A stretch of DNA of 64,000 nt from RSA9 sp036381195 (GTDB lineage Bacteria > Gemmatimonadota > Gemmatimonadetes > Longimicrobiales > RSA9): contig DASVDH010000022.1 of NCBI GenBank assembly GCA_036381195.1, positions 100,427 to 164,426 on the forward strand. The letters run 5' to 3'. A program made the position numbers and the translations under genes. Below, piece by piece: positions 34,374-43,367 of this stretch. The notes beneath the pieces were generated by a model, which did not search any database, was not told where the DNA came from, and saw nothing but the letters and a program-made list of their open reading frames with translations. Positions within the stretch are counted from its first letter, which is position 1; each line of letters begins with the position of its first letter.

Positions 34374-34877
34374 ATGGCGAACCACGAGATCCGCGTGACG
34401 GTGAACGGCATCGAACGCGCGGCGCACGTCGAGTCGCGCACCCTGCTGGTGCACCTGATCCGCGAGACGTTCCGGCTGACCGGCACGCACATCGGCTGCG
34501 ACACCACACACTGCGGCGCGTGCACCGTGCTGCTGGACGGCCGGCCCGTGAAGTCCTGCACCGTCCTCGCCGTGCAGGCGGACGGCAAGGAGGTCATGAC
34601 GGTCGAGGGGCTCGAGCGGGACGGCAAGCTGCACCCCGTGCAGGAGGGCTTTCACGAGGAGCACGGGCTCCAGTGCGGCTACTGCACGCCCGGCATGATG
34701 ATGACCGCCGTGGCACTGCTCGAGCGGAACCCGAACCCGACGGAGGAGGAGATCCGGCACGCCATCTCGGGCAACCTGTGCCGGTGCACGGGCTACGTGA
34801 ACATCGTGAAGGCGATCCAGTACGCCGCGGCGAAGCGGAGCGAAGAGACCGCGGTCCCCAGCGGCGGCACCGCGTGA
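34374..34877 (+). CDS. coxS: CO dehydrogenase small (2Fe-2S) subunit
   Basis: A 167-residue protein with both iron-sulfur sites of the family: the plant ferredoxin type (GCDTTHCGACTVLLDG, then C) and the helical type (QCGYCTPGMMM, then NLCRCTGY). It relays electrons from the molybdenum centre to FAD. Length and motifs are complete. It lies 2 bp after coxM and 15 bp before coxL in one operon. Confidence 0.95.
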   Translation: MANHEIRVTVNGIERAAHVESRTLLVHLIRETFRLTGTHIGCDTTHCGACTVLLDGRPVKSCTVLAVQADGKEVMTVEGLERDGKLHPVQEGFHEEHGLQCGYCTPGMMMTAVALLERNPNPTEEEIRHAISGNLCRCTGYVNIVKAIQYAAAKRSEETAVPSGGTA

Positions 34878-34892
34878 CGGGAGGCGACGACC

Positions 34893-37256
34893 ATGGCGAC
34901 CCGGACCCCTCCAGAGATCGGCGGCATGGGCCACTCGGTGAAGCGCAAGGAGGACGCGCGTTTCATCCGCGGCAAGGGCAACTACGTGGACGACCTCGTG
35001 CTGCCGGAGATGCTGCACCTGGACATCGTGCGCAGCCCGTTCGCGCACGCCAGGATCACGAACATCGACGCATCGCGCGCCCTCGCCATCCCCGGCGTGC
35101 TGGCCGTCATCACCGGCAAGGACCTCGAGAAGTACAACCTGCACTGGATGCCGACGCTGATGTCGGACACGCAGATGGTGCTGCCGACCGACCGGGTGAT
35201 GTTCCAGGGCCAGGAGGTCGCGGCGGTGCTGGCCACGGACCGCTACACCGCGGCGGACGGTGTCGAGGCGGTCGAGGTCGAGTACGACCCGCTGCCCGCG
35301 GTAGTGGATCCGTTCAAGGCGCTGGAGCCCGGCGCGCCCGTGCTTCGGCCGGACAAGGGCAGGACGGACAACCACATCTGGCACTGGGAGGTGGGGGACC
35401 GCGCGGCCACGGAGAAGGCGTTCGCGGAAGCGGACGTCACGGTGAAGCAGGACATCTACCTGCCGCGCATCCACGTGTCCTCGATCGAGACGTGCGGCTG
35501 CGTCGCCTCGTTCGACAAGGTGAACGGCCAGCTCACGGTCTGGATGACGACGCAGGCGCCGCACGCGATCCGGACCGTGGTCGCGCTCGTCGCGGGGCAC
35601 CTCGGGCTCAAGGAGAACCGGATCCGCATCATCTCGCCGGACATCGGCGGCGGGTTCGGCGGCAAGGTGCCGGTCTACCCGGGCTACGTGCTGGCGATCG
35701 CGGCCTCGTTCCTCACCGGCAAGCCGGTCAAGTGGATCGAGGACCGGATGGAGAACCTCCAGGCCGACTCGTTCGCGCGGGACTACCACATCACCGCGGA
35801 GCTGGCGGCGAAGAAGGACGGCACGCTCACCGCGCTCCGCATCAAGACGCTGGCGGACCACGGCTACACGGACGCGGCGGCGAACCCGTCGAAGTTCCCG
35901 GCGGGCCTGTTCCACATCTGTACGGGCTCGTACGACTTCAAGGCCGCGCACGTCGAGGTGGACGCCGCGTACACGAACAAGCCGCCAGGCGGCATCGCGT
36001 ACCGCTGCTCGTTCCGCGTGACCGAGGCCGTGCACACGATCGAGCGGATGGCGGACCTGATGGCGCACGAGCTGGGCATGGACCCGGCCGAGTTCCGCAA
36101 GAAAAACTTCATCAAGCCCGAGCAGTTCCCCTACCGTTCCGCGCTGGGCTGGGAGTACGACAGCGGCAACTACGCCCGTGCGCTCGACCTCGCGCTCGAG
36201 AAGGTCGGCTACGCCGAGCTGCGCAGGGAGCAGGCGGAGAGGCGGGCGCGCGGCGAGCTGATGGGCATCGGGATCTCGAGCTTCACCGAGATCGTGGGCG
36301 CGGGCCCCTCGAAGCACTTCGACATTCTCGGCCTCAAGATGTTCGACTCGTGCGAGATCCGCATCCACCCGACGGGCAAGGCGATCGCGCGGTTCGGCAC
36401 CAAGAGTCAGGGCCAGGGGCACGAGACGACGTACGCGCAGATCATCGCCGAAGAGCTGGGCATCCCGGTCGATGACATCACGGTCGAGGAAGGCGACACG
36501 GATACGGCGCCGTACGGGCTGGGGACGTACGCGAGCCGCTCGACGCCGACCGCGGGCGCGGCGGGCGCGGTCGCGGCGCGCAAGATCCGGGAGAAGGCGC
36601 GGAAGCTGGCGGCGCACCTGCTCGAGTGCCACGAGGACGACCTCGAGTGGGAGCCCGGCCGGTTCTACGTGAAGGGCTCGCCGGACCGCGCGAAGACGAT
36701 CCAGGAGATCGCGTTCGCGGCCTACACCAACCATCCGCCGGGCATGGAGGCGGGGCTCGAGGCGGTCAGCTACTACGACCCGCCCAACCTCACCTACCCG
36801 TTCGGCAGCTACGTCTGCGTGGTGGACATCGACAAGGGCACGGGCGAGGTGAAGGTGCGGCGGTTCGTGGCGGTGGACGACTGCGGCAACGTCATCAACC
36901 CGATGATCGTCGAGGGCCAGATCCACGGCGGGCTGACGATGGGCCTCGCGCCCGCGCTGTACGAGGAGATCCAGTACGACGAGGCGGGCAACATCCAGGG
37001 CGGCAGCTTCATGGACTACCTGGTGCCGACGGCGGTCGAGACGCCGCGCTGGGAGACCGCCCGGACCGTGACGCCCTCGCCCCACCATCCGCTGGGCGCG
37101 AAGGGCGTGGGCGAGTCCGCGACGGTGGGCGCGCCCGCCGCGATCGCGAACGCAGTCGTGGACGCGCTCTGGCACCTGGGAGTCAGGCACGTGGACATCC
37201 CGATCACGCCGTTCAAGGTCTGGAGTCTGCTGCGCGAGAAGGGCGTGGCGGAGTAG
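34893..37256 (+). CDS. coxL: CO dehydrogenase large (Mo-Cu) subunit, form I
   Basis: A 787-residue molybdopterin-binding subunit. The active-site loop reads AYRCSFR (Cys372, 35997-36017), matching the AYxCSFR signature of form I aerobic CO dehydrogenase. That cysteine holds the copper of the Mo-S-Cu centre. It has GGGFGGK near residue 250, and near the end the family's KGVGE motif around the catalytic glutamate. It oxidises CO to CO2. The signature distinguishes it from the form II enzymes (AYRGAGR) of unclear function. Slightly shorter than the best-known CoxL, but no domain is missing. Confidence 0.95.
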   Translation: MATRTPPEIGGMGHSVKRKEDARFIRGKGNYVDDLVLPEMLHLDIVRSPFAHARITNIDASRALAIPGVLAVITGKDLEKYNLHWMPTLMSDTQMVLPTDRVMFQGQEVAAVLATDRYTAADGVEAVEVEYDPLPAVVDPFKALEPGAPVLRPDKGRTDNHIWHWEVGDRAATEKAFAEADVTVKQDIYLPRIHVSSIETCGCVASFDKVNGQLTVWMTTQAPHAIRTVVALVAGHLGLKENRIRIISPDIGGGFGGKVPVYPGYVLAIAASFLTGKPVKWIEDRMENLQADSFARDYHITAELAAKKDGTLTALRIKTLADHGYTDAAANPSKFPAGLFHICTGSYDFKAAHVEVDAAYTNKPPGGIAYRCSFRVTEAVHTIERMADLMAHELGMDPAEFRKKNFIKPEQFPYRSALGWEYDSGNYARALDLALEKVGYAELRREQAERRARGELMGIGISSFTEIVGAGPSKHFDILGLKMFDSCEIRIHPTGKAIARFGTKSQGQGHETTYAQIIAEELGIPVDDITVEEGDTDTAPYGLGTYASRSTPTAGAAGAVAARKIREKARKLAAHLLECHEDDLEWEPGRFYVKGSPDRAKTIQEIAFAAYTNHPPGMEAGLEAVSYYDPPNLTYPFGSYVCVVDIDKGTGEVKVRRFVAVDDCGNVINPMIVEGQIHGGLTMGLAPALYEEIQYDEAGNIQGGSFMDYLVPTAVETPRWETARTVTPSPHHPLGAKGVGESATVGAPAAIANAVVDALWHLGVRHVDIPITPFKVWSLLREKGVAE

Positions 37257-37397
37257 CGGGGGCATCGAGGCCGCCCGCGGCGGGGCGCAGAGCGCGCGGC
37301 GTGCGCCGCCTGCCGCCGCTGCGCGCCTTCGCCGCCGCGCTCCGTGTCTCCGCGGGTCCGTGGCGGACTCCGTTCGAGTCGCACGGCAGGAGCACCA

Positions 37398-38729
37398 ATG
37401 ATCAGCGATGTTCTCGAACAAGCCACCGAGCTGAGGCGCGCGGGCCAGCCGTTCGTGCTCGCCACGGTCGTCGCGCGGAAGAGGCCGCAGTCCGTACGGC
37501 CGGGCTCGAGCGCGATCATCCTGCCCGACGGCACGATGCGGGGCTGGGTGGGCGGCGGCTGCGTGCGCCCGGCGGTGCTGCGAGAAGCGCGGGCTGCGCT
37601 GGAGGACGGGCAGCCGCGGCTCGTACGCCTGGATCCCGCGTCCAGCGGAGACGGTGAGTGGGAGGGCGTGCTCGATTACCCGATGACCTGCCAGGGGGAG
37701 GGCGCGGTGGAGGTCTACCTGGAGCCGATGCTGCCGCGGCCGGCGCTGCTGGTGCTGGGCCGCACGCCGGTCGCGCAGGCGGTGGTGCGATTCGGCAGCG
37801 CGCTGGGCTTCCGCGTGACCGCGGCGGAGCCGGCGGCGCGAGAGGAGCTGTTCCCCGACGCCGACGCGGTGCTGACGGACTGGGCCGACGCGGCGCGGCG
37901 CATCGGCGCCGACGGCTTCGTCGTCGTCGCGACGATGGGCGAGGACGACGAGGGCGCGCTCGAAGCGGCGGCGGCGAGCGAGGCGCGCCACATCGGCCTC
38001 GTCGCCAGCCGCAAGAAGGGCGACTCGCTAATCGCGTACCTGCGCAGCCGCGGCGTGGACGCGGAGCGCGCCGCGCGGATCAAGTACCCGGCCGGCCTCG
38101 ACCTCGGTGCGGTAGGGCCCGACGAGGTGGCGCTGAGCATCATGGCAGAGATCGTTCAGCTTCGCCGGGCCAGGGCCGGGGCGAGGGCGGGGGCGAGGGA
38201 ATGGCATGAGGGGGGCGGAGACGTCGGTGGCGAGTACTCCCCTACACGTACGCGTACGCCTACGCGTGCCCGTGCCCGGCCGTCCTCTCCCGAATCCGAG
38301 CCCGAGCCCGAATCCGACCCCGGCCGCTCAGAGCCCGGCACGGGCTCGCCATCCGGTAGGGCGGGCGGGCACGAGCTGGATCCGGCGTCGGCACCGAATC
38401 CGCGTCCGGAGGCTAGCCGCCAGTCCGGATCTGCGCGGCCGGGCGCGGTACACGCGCACGCCGGGGTTGCTGTCCCACCGTCGGACCGCGCTCCCCTCGC
38501 CCCCGCCCGGGCTGCGGCGCCCGGGATGGGTGGCGCCTCCGCCCCGGCCCGGGCACGGGCGGCGGGGCCGGGGGAAGCGGTGGACCCCGTGTGCGGCATG
38601 GTCGTCGAGGTCGCGGCGTCGCGGCACAGCATCGAACATGGGGGCCGCACGTTCCACTTCTGCTGCCCGCGCTGCATGGCTGCGTTCGGGCGCGAGCCGG
38701 AACGGTACGCGCCGGCGGCCGCGGGTTGA
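37398..38729 (+). CDS. XdhC/CoxI maturation protein fused to a YHS domain
   Basis: A 443-residue fusion. Residues about 1-260 are an XdhC/CoxI protein (GWVGGGCVRPAVLREA, Rossmann segment LLVLGRTPVAQAVVRFG, HIGLVASRKKGDSL). Residues about 262-380 are a low-complexity Arg/Pro/Glu linker. Residues about 395-435 are a YHS metal-binding domain (DPVCGMVVE, FHFCCPRCMAAFG). XdhC-type proteins help insert sulfurated Mo cofactor. The fused YHS domain may deliver or sense copper for the Mo-Cu site; that is inference. AGGAG precedes ATG 37398. Confidence 0.88.
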   Translation: MISDVLEQATELRRAGQPFVLATVVARKRPQSVRPGSSAIILPDGTMRGWVGGGCVRPAVLREARAALEDGQPRLVRLDPASSGDGEWEGVLDYPMTCQGEGAVEVYLEPMLPRPALLVLGRTPVAQAVVRFGSALGFRVTAAEPAAREELFPDADAVLTDWADAARRIGADGFVVVATMGEDDEGALEAAAASEARHIGLVASRKKGDSLIAYLRSRGVDAERAARIKYPAGLDLGAVGPDEVALSIMAEIVQLRRARAGARAGAREWHEGGGDVGGEYSPTRTRTPTRARARPSSPESEPEPESDPGRSEPGTGSPSGRAGGHELDPASAPNPRPEASRQSGSARPGAVHAHAGVAVPPSDRAPLAPARAAAPGMGGASAPARARAAGPGEAVDPVCGMVVEVAASRHSIEHGGRTFHFCCPRCMAAFGREPERYAPAAAG

Positions 38730-38744
38730 GGCGGGAGCGGGCCG

Positions 38745-39623
38745 GTGCGGGACGAGATCCGCCGGATCCGGGAGCTGATGGAGCGGGAGGCGTACGTCGC
38801 GGACCCGGCGATCGCGACGTCGGTGCACCTCGCGCTCCAGCTCGGCAAGCCGCTCCTCGTCGAAGGGCCCGCGGGCGTGGGCAAGACGGAGATCGCGAAG
38901 GTCCTCTCGCGCGCGCTGGATACCGAGCTGATCCGGCTCCAGTGCTACGAAGGCCTGGACGCGAGCACCGCGCTCTATGAATGGAACTATCCCAAGCAGC
39001 TCCTGCGGATCAAGCTCGAGGAATCGGCGCCCGGCACGGTCGCGGAGAAGGAGGCAGCGATCTTCAGCGAGCCGTTCCTGCTGCGGCGGCCGCTGCTGGA
39101 AGCGATCACGCGCGAGCGCGCGCCCGTCTTGCTGATCGACGAGATCGACCGTGCGGATGAGGAGTTCGAGGCGTTCCTGCTCGAGGTGCTCTCGGACTTC
39201 CAGGTCACGATCCCGGAGATCGGCACGATCCGCGCGACGCACCGGCCGCACGTGGTGCTCACGTCGAACCGCACGCGCGAGCTCTCGGACGCGCTGCGGC
39301 GGCGTTGCCTCTACCTGTGGATCGACTATCCGTCGTTCGAAAAAGAGCTGCGCATCGTGCGCACCAAGGTGGAGGGGCTGGACGAGCGGCTGGCGGCGCA
39401 GATCACGGGCTTCCTCCAGTCCCTACGGCGGATGGATCTGTCCAGGGCGCCGGGCGTCGCGGAGACGCTGGACTGGGCGCGCGCGCTCGCCGCGCTGCAC
39501 GCGGCGCACCTGGATGAAGCGCTGGTGCGGGAGACGCTCGGCTGCCTCATCAAGGACGAAGGCGACCTGAGGCGGGTCGAGGAGGAGCTGGCCGCCGGCC
39601 GGCTCGAGGCGCTGGCAGGTTGA
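38745..39623 (+). CDS. coxD: CoxD-type MoxR AAA+ ATPase
   Basis: A 292-residue MoxR-family ATPase with Walker A GPAGVGKTE, Walker B VLLIDEIDRAD and sensor LTSNRTREL. GTG 38745 follows GGAG. In CO-oxidising bacteria CoxD acts with CoxE to unfold or load the Mo-Cu centre onto CoxL. It overlaps the CoxE start by four bases (TTGA). Confidence 0.92.
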   Translation: MRDEIRRIRELMEREAYVADPAIATSVHLALQLGKPLLVEGPAGVGKTEIAKVLSRALDTELIRLQCYEGLDASTALYEWNYPKQLLRIKLEESAPGTVAEKEAAIFSEPFLLRRPLLEAITRERAPVLLIDEIDRADEEFEAFLLEVLSDFQVTIPEIGTIRATHRPHVVLTSNRTRELSDALRRRCLYLWIDYPSFEKELRIVRTKVEGLDERLAAQITGFLQSLRRMDLSRAPGVAETLDWARALAALHAAHLDEALVRETLGCLIKDEGDLRRVEEELAAGRLEALAG

Positions 39624-40984
39624 GGCCGGTGGGCGCGGCGCCGGATGCCCGCGGGCCGGATGCCCGCGGGCCGGATGCCGGCGGCCGGGAGAATGCCGGC
39701 GGACCGGACGCCGGCGGGCTGGATGCAGGCGGGCCGGGCGCAGGCACCGCGCCGGATGGAGGCGGCGCGCCGGATGCAAGCGGCGGCCCGGATCCAGGCG
39801 GCGGACCGAATCGCGCAGGTGCCGACGTGCGGAGCGCCGACCTGACCTCGGTCGTGGTCGCGCTCACGCGTGCGCTGCGCGAGCGGGGCGTTCCGATCAC
39901 GCCCGCCGAGTCCGCGGATGCGGCACGCGCGCTGGACGTCGTGGACCTGCGCGACAGGGACGAGGTGCGCCTCGCACTGCGCGCGGTGCTCGCACTGCGC
40001 GTCGAGAACTACGTCGTGTTCGACGACGTCTTCGCGGCGCTGTTCGCGGCGGCCGAGGATCCCGGCGCGCCTCGGGTGCCGTGGCCGCGTGGCGCGCACG
40101 CCAGCGCGCATGCGGAGGCGGAAGGAGCGACGCCGCCGCGGGCCGCCGCCACGCCGCGTCCGCTCTCGCTCGCCGGGTGGGCGCGCCCGGAGGCGGCAGA
40201 CGATGCGGAGCCGCTCGGCGTCCCGGCGATGAGCCCGCACGAGGCGCTGCGCAGGAAGGACTTCAGCGACTTCGGCGCAGCGGAGCTGGACGAGGTCACG
40301 CGCGTCGCGCGGCGCATCTCGCGGCGACTCGCCACGCGGCCGAGCCGGCGGTGGAAGGTGGTGGCGCGCGGCGCGCGCGTGCACACGCGGCGCACGCTGC
40401 GGCAGGCGCTCCGCACGGGCGGCGACCCGCTGGTGCTCGCGTTCCGCGAGCGCAAGCCGCGCAGGACCAAGCTCGTGCTGTTGTGCGACGTGTCCGGCTC
40501 GATGGAGCTCTACTCACGCTTCCTGCTGCAGTTCCTGTACGCCATGCAGAACGCCTTCGCGCGTGTCGAGACGTTCGTGTTCGGCACGCGGCTGAGCCGC
40601 GTGACGGGAGAGCTCCGCGGCGGCCCGTACGCCGAGGCGCTGGAGCGGCTCGGCCGGAGCGTCCGGGACTGGTCCGGCGGCACGCGCATCGGCGCGTGCA
40701 TCGCGGAGTTCGAGGCCGGCTGGCCCCGGCTCGTGGACCGGCGCACGGCCGTCGTCGTGCTGAGCGACGGCTGGGACACGGGCGAGCCGGACGTGCTGGC
40801 GGGCGCGCTCGCCCGCATCCGGCGCCGCGCCGGCAAGCTGATCTGGCTGAACCCGCTGCTGGGCAGCCCCGGCTACCGGCCGCTCACGCGCGGGATGCAG
40901 GCCGCGCTGCCGCACCTGGACGTCTTCGCGCCGGCGCACGACCTGGCGAGCCTGGAACGGCTGGCGCACATCGTCGGGAGTTGA
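39620..40984 (+). CDS. coxE: CoxE-type vWA protein
   Basis: About 454 residues from TTG 39620 (GTG 39629 also possible). Residues about 7-67 are a degenerate PDAGG-type repeat, unusual for CoxE. The vWA domain follows, with the MIDAS motif CDVSGSMELYSRF near residue 295 and GGTRIGACI later. It works with the CoxD ATPase in metallocluster assembly. The start overlaps the CoxD stop. The repeat region may be a disordered tether. Confidence 0.88.
   Translation: MRPVGAAPDARGPDARGPDAGGRENAGGPDAGGLDAGGPGAGTAPDGGGAPDASGGPDPGGGPNRAGADVRSADLTSVVVALTRALRERGVPITPAESADAARALDVVDLRDRDEVRLALRAVLALRVENYVVFDDVFAALFAAAEDPGAPRVPWPRGAHASAHAEAEGATPPRAAATPRPLSLAGWARPEAADDAEPLGVPAMSPHEALRRKDFSDFGAAELDEVTRVARRISRRLATRPSRRWKVVARGARVHTRRTLRQALRTGGDPLVLAFRERKPRRTKLVLLCDVSGSMELYSRFLLQFLYAMQNAFARVETFVFGTRLSRVTGELRGGPYAEALERLGRSVRDWSGGTRIGACIAEFEAGWPRLVDRRTAVVVLSDGWDTGEPDVLAGALARIRRRAGKLIWLNPLLGSPGYRPLTRGMQAALPHLDVFAPAHDLASLERLAHIVGS
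39640..39815 (+). repeat. Degenerate GGATGC-CGGCGGGCC tandem repeats in coxE
   Basis: Repeats of about 15 bp with unit CGGATGCCCGCGGGC and variants, encoding runs of PDARG/PDAGG. They lie wholly in the CoxE N-terminus and keep frame, suggesting slippage expansion. Confidence 0.7.
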
Positions 40985-41007
40985 GACACCGGCCGGGGGA
41001 GCGAGCG

Positions 41008-42153
41008 ATGGACTCGATCTTCGCAGAGCTGGACGGCCTGCGCGGCAGGACCCGCCGCGTCGCGCTCGCCACGCTGGTGGCGACGCGCAGCACGGCGCCG
41101 AAGAAGGAAGGCGCGCGCATGTGGGTCGACGAGCACGGCCGCATTGTCGGGTCCGTAACGATCGGCGGCTGCGTGGACGCGAGGGTGATCGAGGAGTCGG
41201 AACGCGTGCTGGCGACGTCGTCGCCGAAGCTGCTGTCCATCGCGCTGGGCGACGAGGAGGCGTACGACCTCGGGCTCACGTGCGCGGGGGCGGTGGATGT
41301 GCTGGTGCAGCCGCTCGACCTGGACCGGCCGGACGACCCGGCACTCGTGCTGCTCGAGCGGATCCGCGCGGAAGCCGATGCGGGCCGCAGCGCCGTCGCC
41401 GTGACGCGGCTCGACGCCGGCGGCCCGAACCTCGTCGTCTTCGAGGATGGCAGCGTGGCGGGCACGCTGGGCGAGGAGGCGCTGGATGCGGAGGCGCGCG
41501 CGCGGGCGCCGGAGCTGATCCGGACGGGTGCGGCGCGGACGCTGGCGCTGGGCGACGGCGCGGTCGAGGCGTTCTTCCAGGTGCACGGCCCGCCGCCGCT
41601 GCTGGCGGTGTTCGGCGCGAGCCAGCTCGCGCAGCCGCTCGTTGCGTTCGGCAAGGAGCTGGGGATGCGCGTGGTGGTGGTGGACGCGCGGCCGCGGTAC
41701 GCGACGCGAGAGCGTTTCCCGCAGGCGGACGAGGTGCTCGTCGGCAGCCCATCCGAGATCGCGGCCACCCTGCGCTACGGCGCGTCGAGCATCGTCGTGC
41801 TCGTCGCGCACGACTACAAGTACGACATCCCCGTGCTGCGCGCGGTGCTGGAGCGCGACGCCGCGTACATCGGGATGCTGGGCAGCCGCAAGCGCGGCAA
41901 GGCGATCCTCGAGTTCCTCGCGGGGGCCGGGATCGAGCCGGCGGCGCTCGAGCGCGTGCACGTGCCCAGCGGACTGGACATCGGCGCGCAGAGCGCGGCG
42001 GAGATCGCGCTCAGCATCCTGGCCGAGGCGCTCGCGGCGCGCGCCGGCCGCCGCGGCGGGCCGCTGCGCGAGCGGGGTGCGGGTTCGGGCCGCGCAGAGG
42101 GTCCGGAAAGCGAGCCGGCGGGCGTGGCGGCCGCGTCCGGCAGCGGAGCCTGA
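41008..42153 (+). CDS. XdhC/CoxI-family Mo-cofactor maturation protein
   Basis: A 381-residue two-domain protein: XdhC N-terminal domain (GSVTIGGCVDARVIEES) and Rossmann C-domain (LLAVFGASQLAQPLVAFG, then YIGMLGSRKRGKAIL). It matches CoxF/CoxI-type proteins that bind and protect sulfurated Mo cofactor. A low-complexity Gly/Ser tail follows. ATG 41008 is preceded by GGGGGAGCG. It is the second XdhC in the locus; the first carries a YHS fusion. Confidence 0.9.
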   Translation: MDSIFAELDGLRGRTRRVALATLVATRSTAPKKEGARMWVDEHGRIVGSVTIGGCVDARVIEESERVLATSSPKLLSIALGDEEAYDLGLTCAGAVDVLVQPLDLDRPDDPALVLLERIRAEADAGRSAVAVTRLDAGGPNLVVFEDGSVAGTLGEEALDAEARARAPELIRTGAARTLALGDGAVEAFFQVHGPPPLLAVFGASQLAQPLVAFGKELGMRVVVVDARPRYATRERFPQADEVLVGSPSEIAATLRYGASSIVVLVAHDYKYDIPVLRAVLERDAAYIGMLGSRKRGKAILEFLAGAGIEPAALERVHVPSGLDIGAQSAAEIALSILAEALAARAGRRGGPLRERGAGSGRAEGPESEPAGVAAASGSGA

Positions 42154-42625
42154 ACGCGAGCCCCGCGGAACGGCGGGACCATTGGCGGCCGCCAGCGGAA
42201 GGCGCACAACGCCGGCGGCCCGACCATCGCGGCCCGGGTGCACGGGCGAGCCGACGCGGCGTGCGGCGACCGTAGCCGGCGGCCGGCCCCGCCGGTCGCC
42301 GGGCCCGCTGGCAGCCGCACTCGCCGGCCGGCGCCGCCAACCCTCTTGTGGCCGGCGTGCGGGCGCGCAAGATTGGTCCGGTCCGTCCGGCCCCTCGCGG
42401 GGCCGCGCGCCACACCCTCTGACGCCGGAGGGACGCCCCGTCCCCTCGCGCCGGCGCACCCCGCCGGCGGCAGGCGAGCAGAGCGATGATCCACTCCCGT
42501 TGCGCATTCCACCTCGATTGCGGAAAGCGCCCCGCCGACCGGTGCGGGCGTGACCGCCCTTGCGCCGGCCCATGCGGAGCGGACGCCGAAGCGCGCGCTC
42601 GCGCGCGCCGGCGCCTGAGCCGGTG
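42154..42625. other. Intergenic region before the cytidylyltransferase gene
   Basis: 472 bp, GC-rich, with many CCGGC palindromes and no supported gene or promoter. Confidence 0.5.
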
Positions 42626-43213
42626 ATGCCGGGGCTGGGCACTGCGGCCGTGGTGCTCGCGGCGGGCACGGCCAGCCGCTTCGGAGGGCAGAAGCTGCTC
42701 GTCCCGCTCCGCGGCCACCCGCTCGTCCGGCACACCGTCGAGAACGTGCTCGCTTCGGGCGTGACGGACGTGGTCGTGGTCCTGGGCGCCGATGCGGACG
42801 GCGTGCGGGCAGCGCTGGCTGGCCTGCCCGTGCGCCTCGTCGTGAACCCGGACTACCGCGACGGCATGAGCACGTCCTTGCGCTGTGGGATCCGTGCGCT
42901 GGACCCCGGTGTCGCGGCCGCGCTGGTCGTCCTCGGCGACCAGCCCACGGTCAGCCCGGAGCTGATGCGCCGCGTCGTCGCCGCTCAGCGGGACAGCGGC
43001 AAGCCGATCGCGGCGCCGGTCTACGCCGGCACGCAGGGCAACCCGGTCGTGTTCGCGAGAGCGGTGTTCGGCGAGATCGACGCGCTCGAGGGCGACCGTG
43101 GCGCGCGCGAAGTCGTGCAGCGGGATGCGGCGCGCGTGGTTCGCGTGCATGTGGACGGCGAGATGCCGCGCGACGTGGACACCCGGGAAGACTACGAAGC
43201 CCTGGCCGGCTGA
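42626..43213 (+). CDS. mocA: MobA/MocA-like molybdenum cofactor cytidylyltransferase
   Basis: A 195-residue nucleotidyltransferase with the signature LAAGTASRFGGQKLLVPLRG and an LGDQP metal motif. It attaches CMP to molybdopterin, the form (MCD) used by CO dehydrogenase and other hydroxylases. Context in the cox locus supports MocA rather than MobA. ATG 42626 gives the conserved N-terminus. Confidence 0.88.
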   Translation: MPGLGTAAVVLAAGTASRFGGQKLLVPLRGHPLVRHTVENVLASGVTDVVVVLGADADGVRAALAGLPVRLVVNPDYRDGMSTSLRCGIRALDPGVAAALVVLGDQPTVSPELMRRVVAAQRDSGKPIAAPVYAGTQGNPVVFARAVFGEIDALEGDRGAREVVQRDAARVVRVHVDGEMPRDVDTREDYEALAG

Positions 43214-43367
43214 CGGCGGCCATCCCTGCCACGCCCGCCTCCCCGCCTGCGGTGGCCGGTGCCGGCGGCGGGCGTCCGGATGAACGACACGAAAGCGGCG
43301 CGCCGCCTCCCCGGCGGTGCGGAAACCTGTTCCCGGTCGGGGCCGACCGGGGCGCGAGTGGCTTGCA

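Noticed and set aside
34347..37991. 1214-codon minus-strand frame across coxSL
   Set aside because: A shadow of strong coxM/S/L genes on the plus strand; composition is typical of antisense GC-rich frames.
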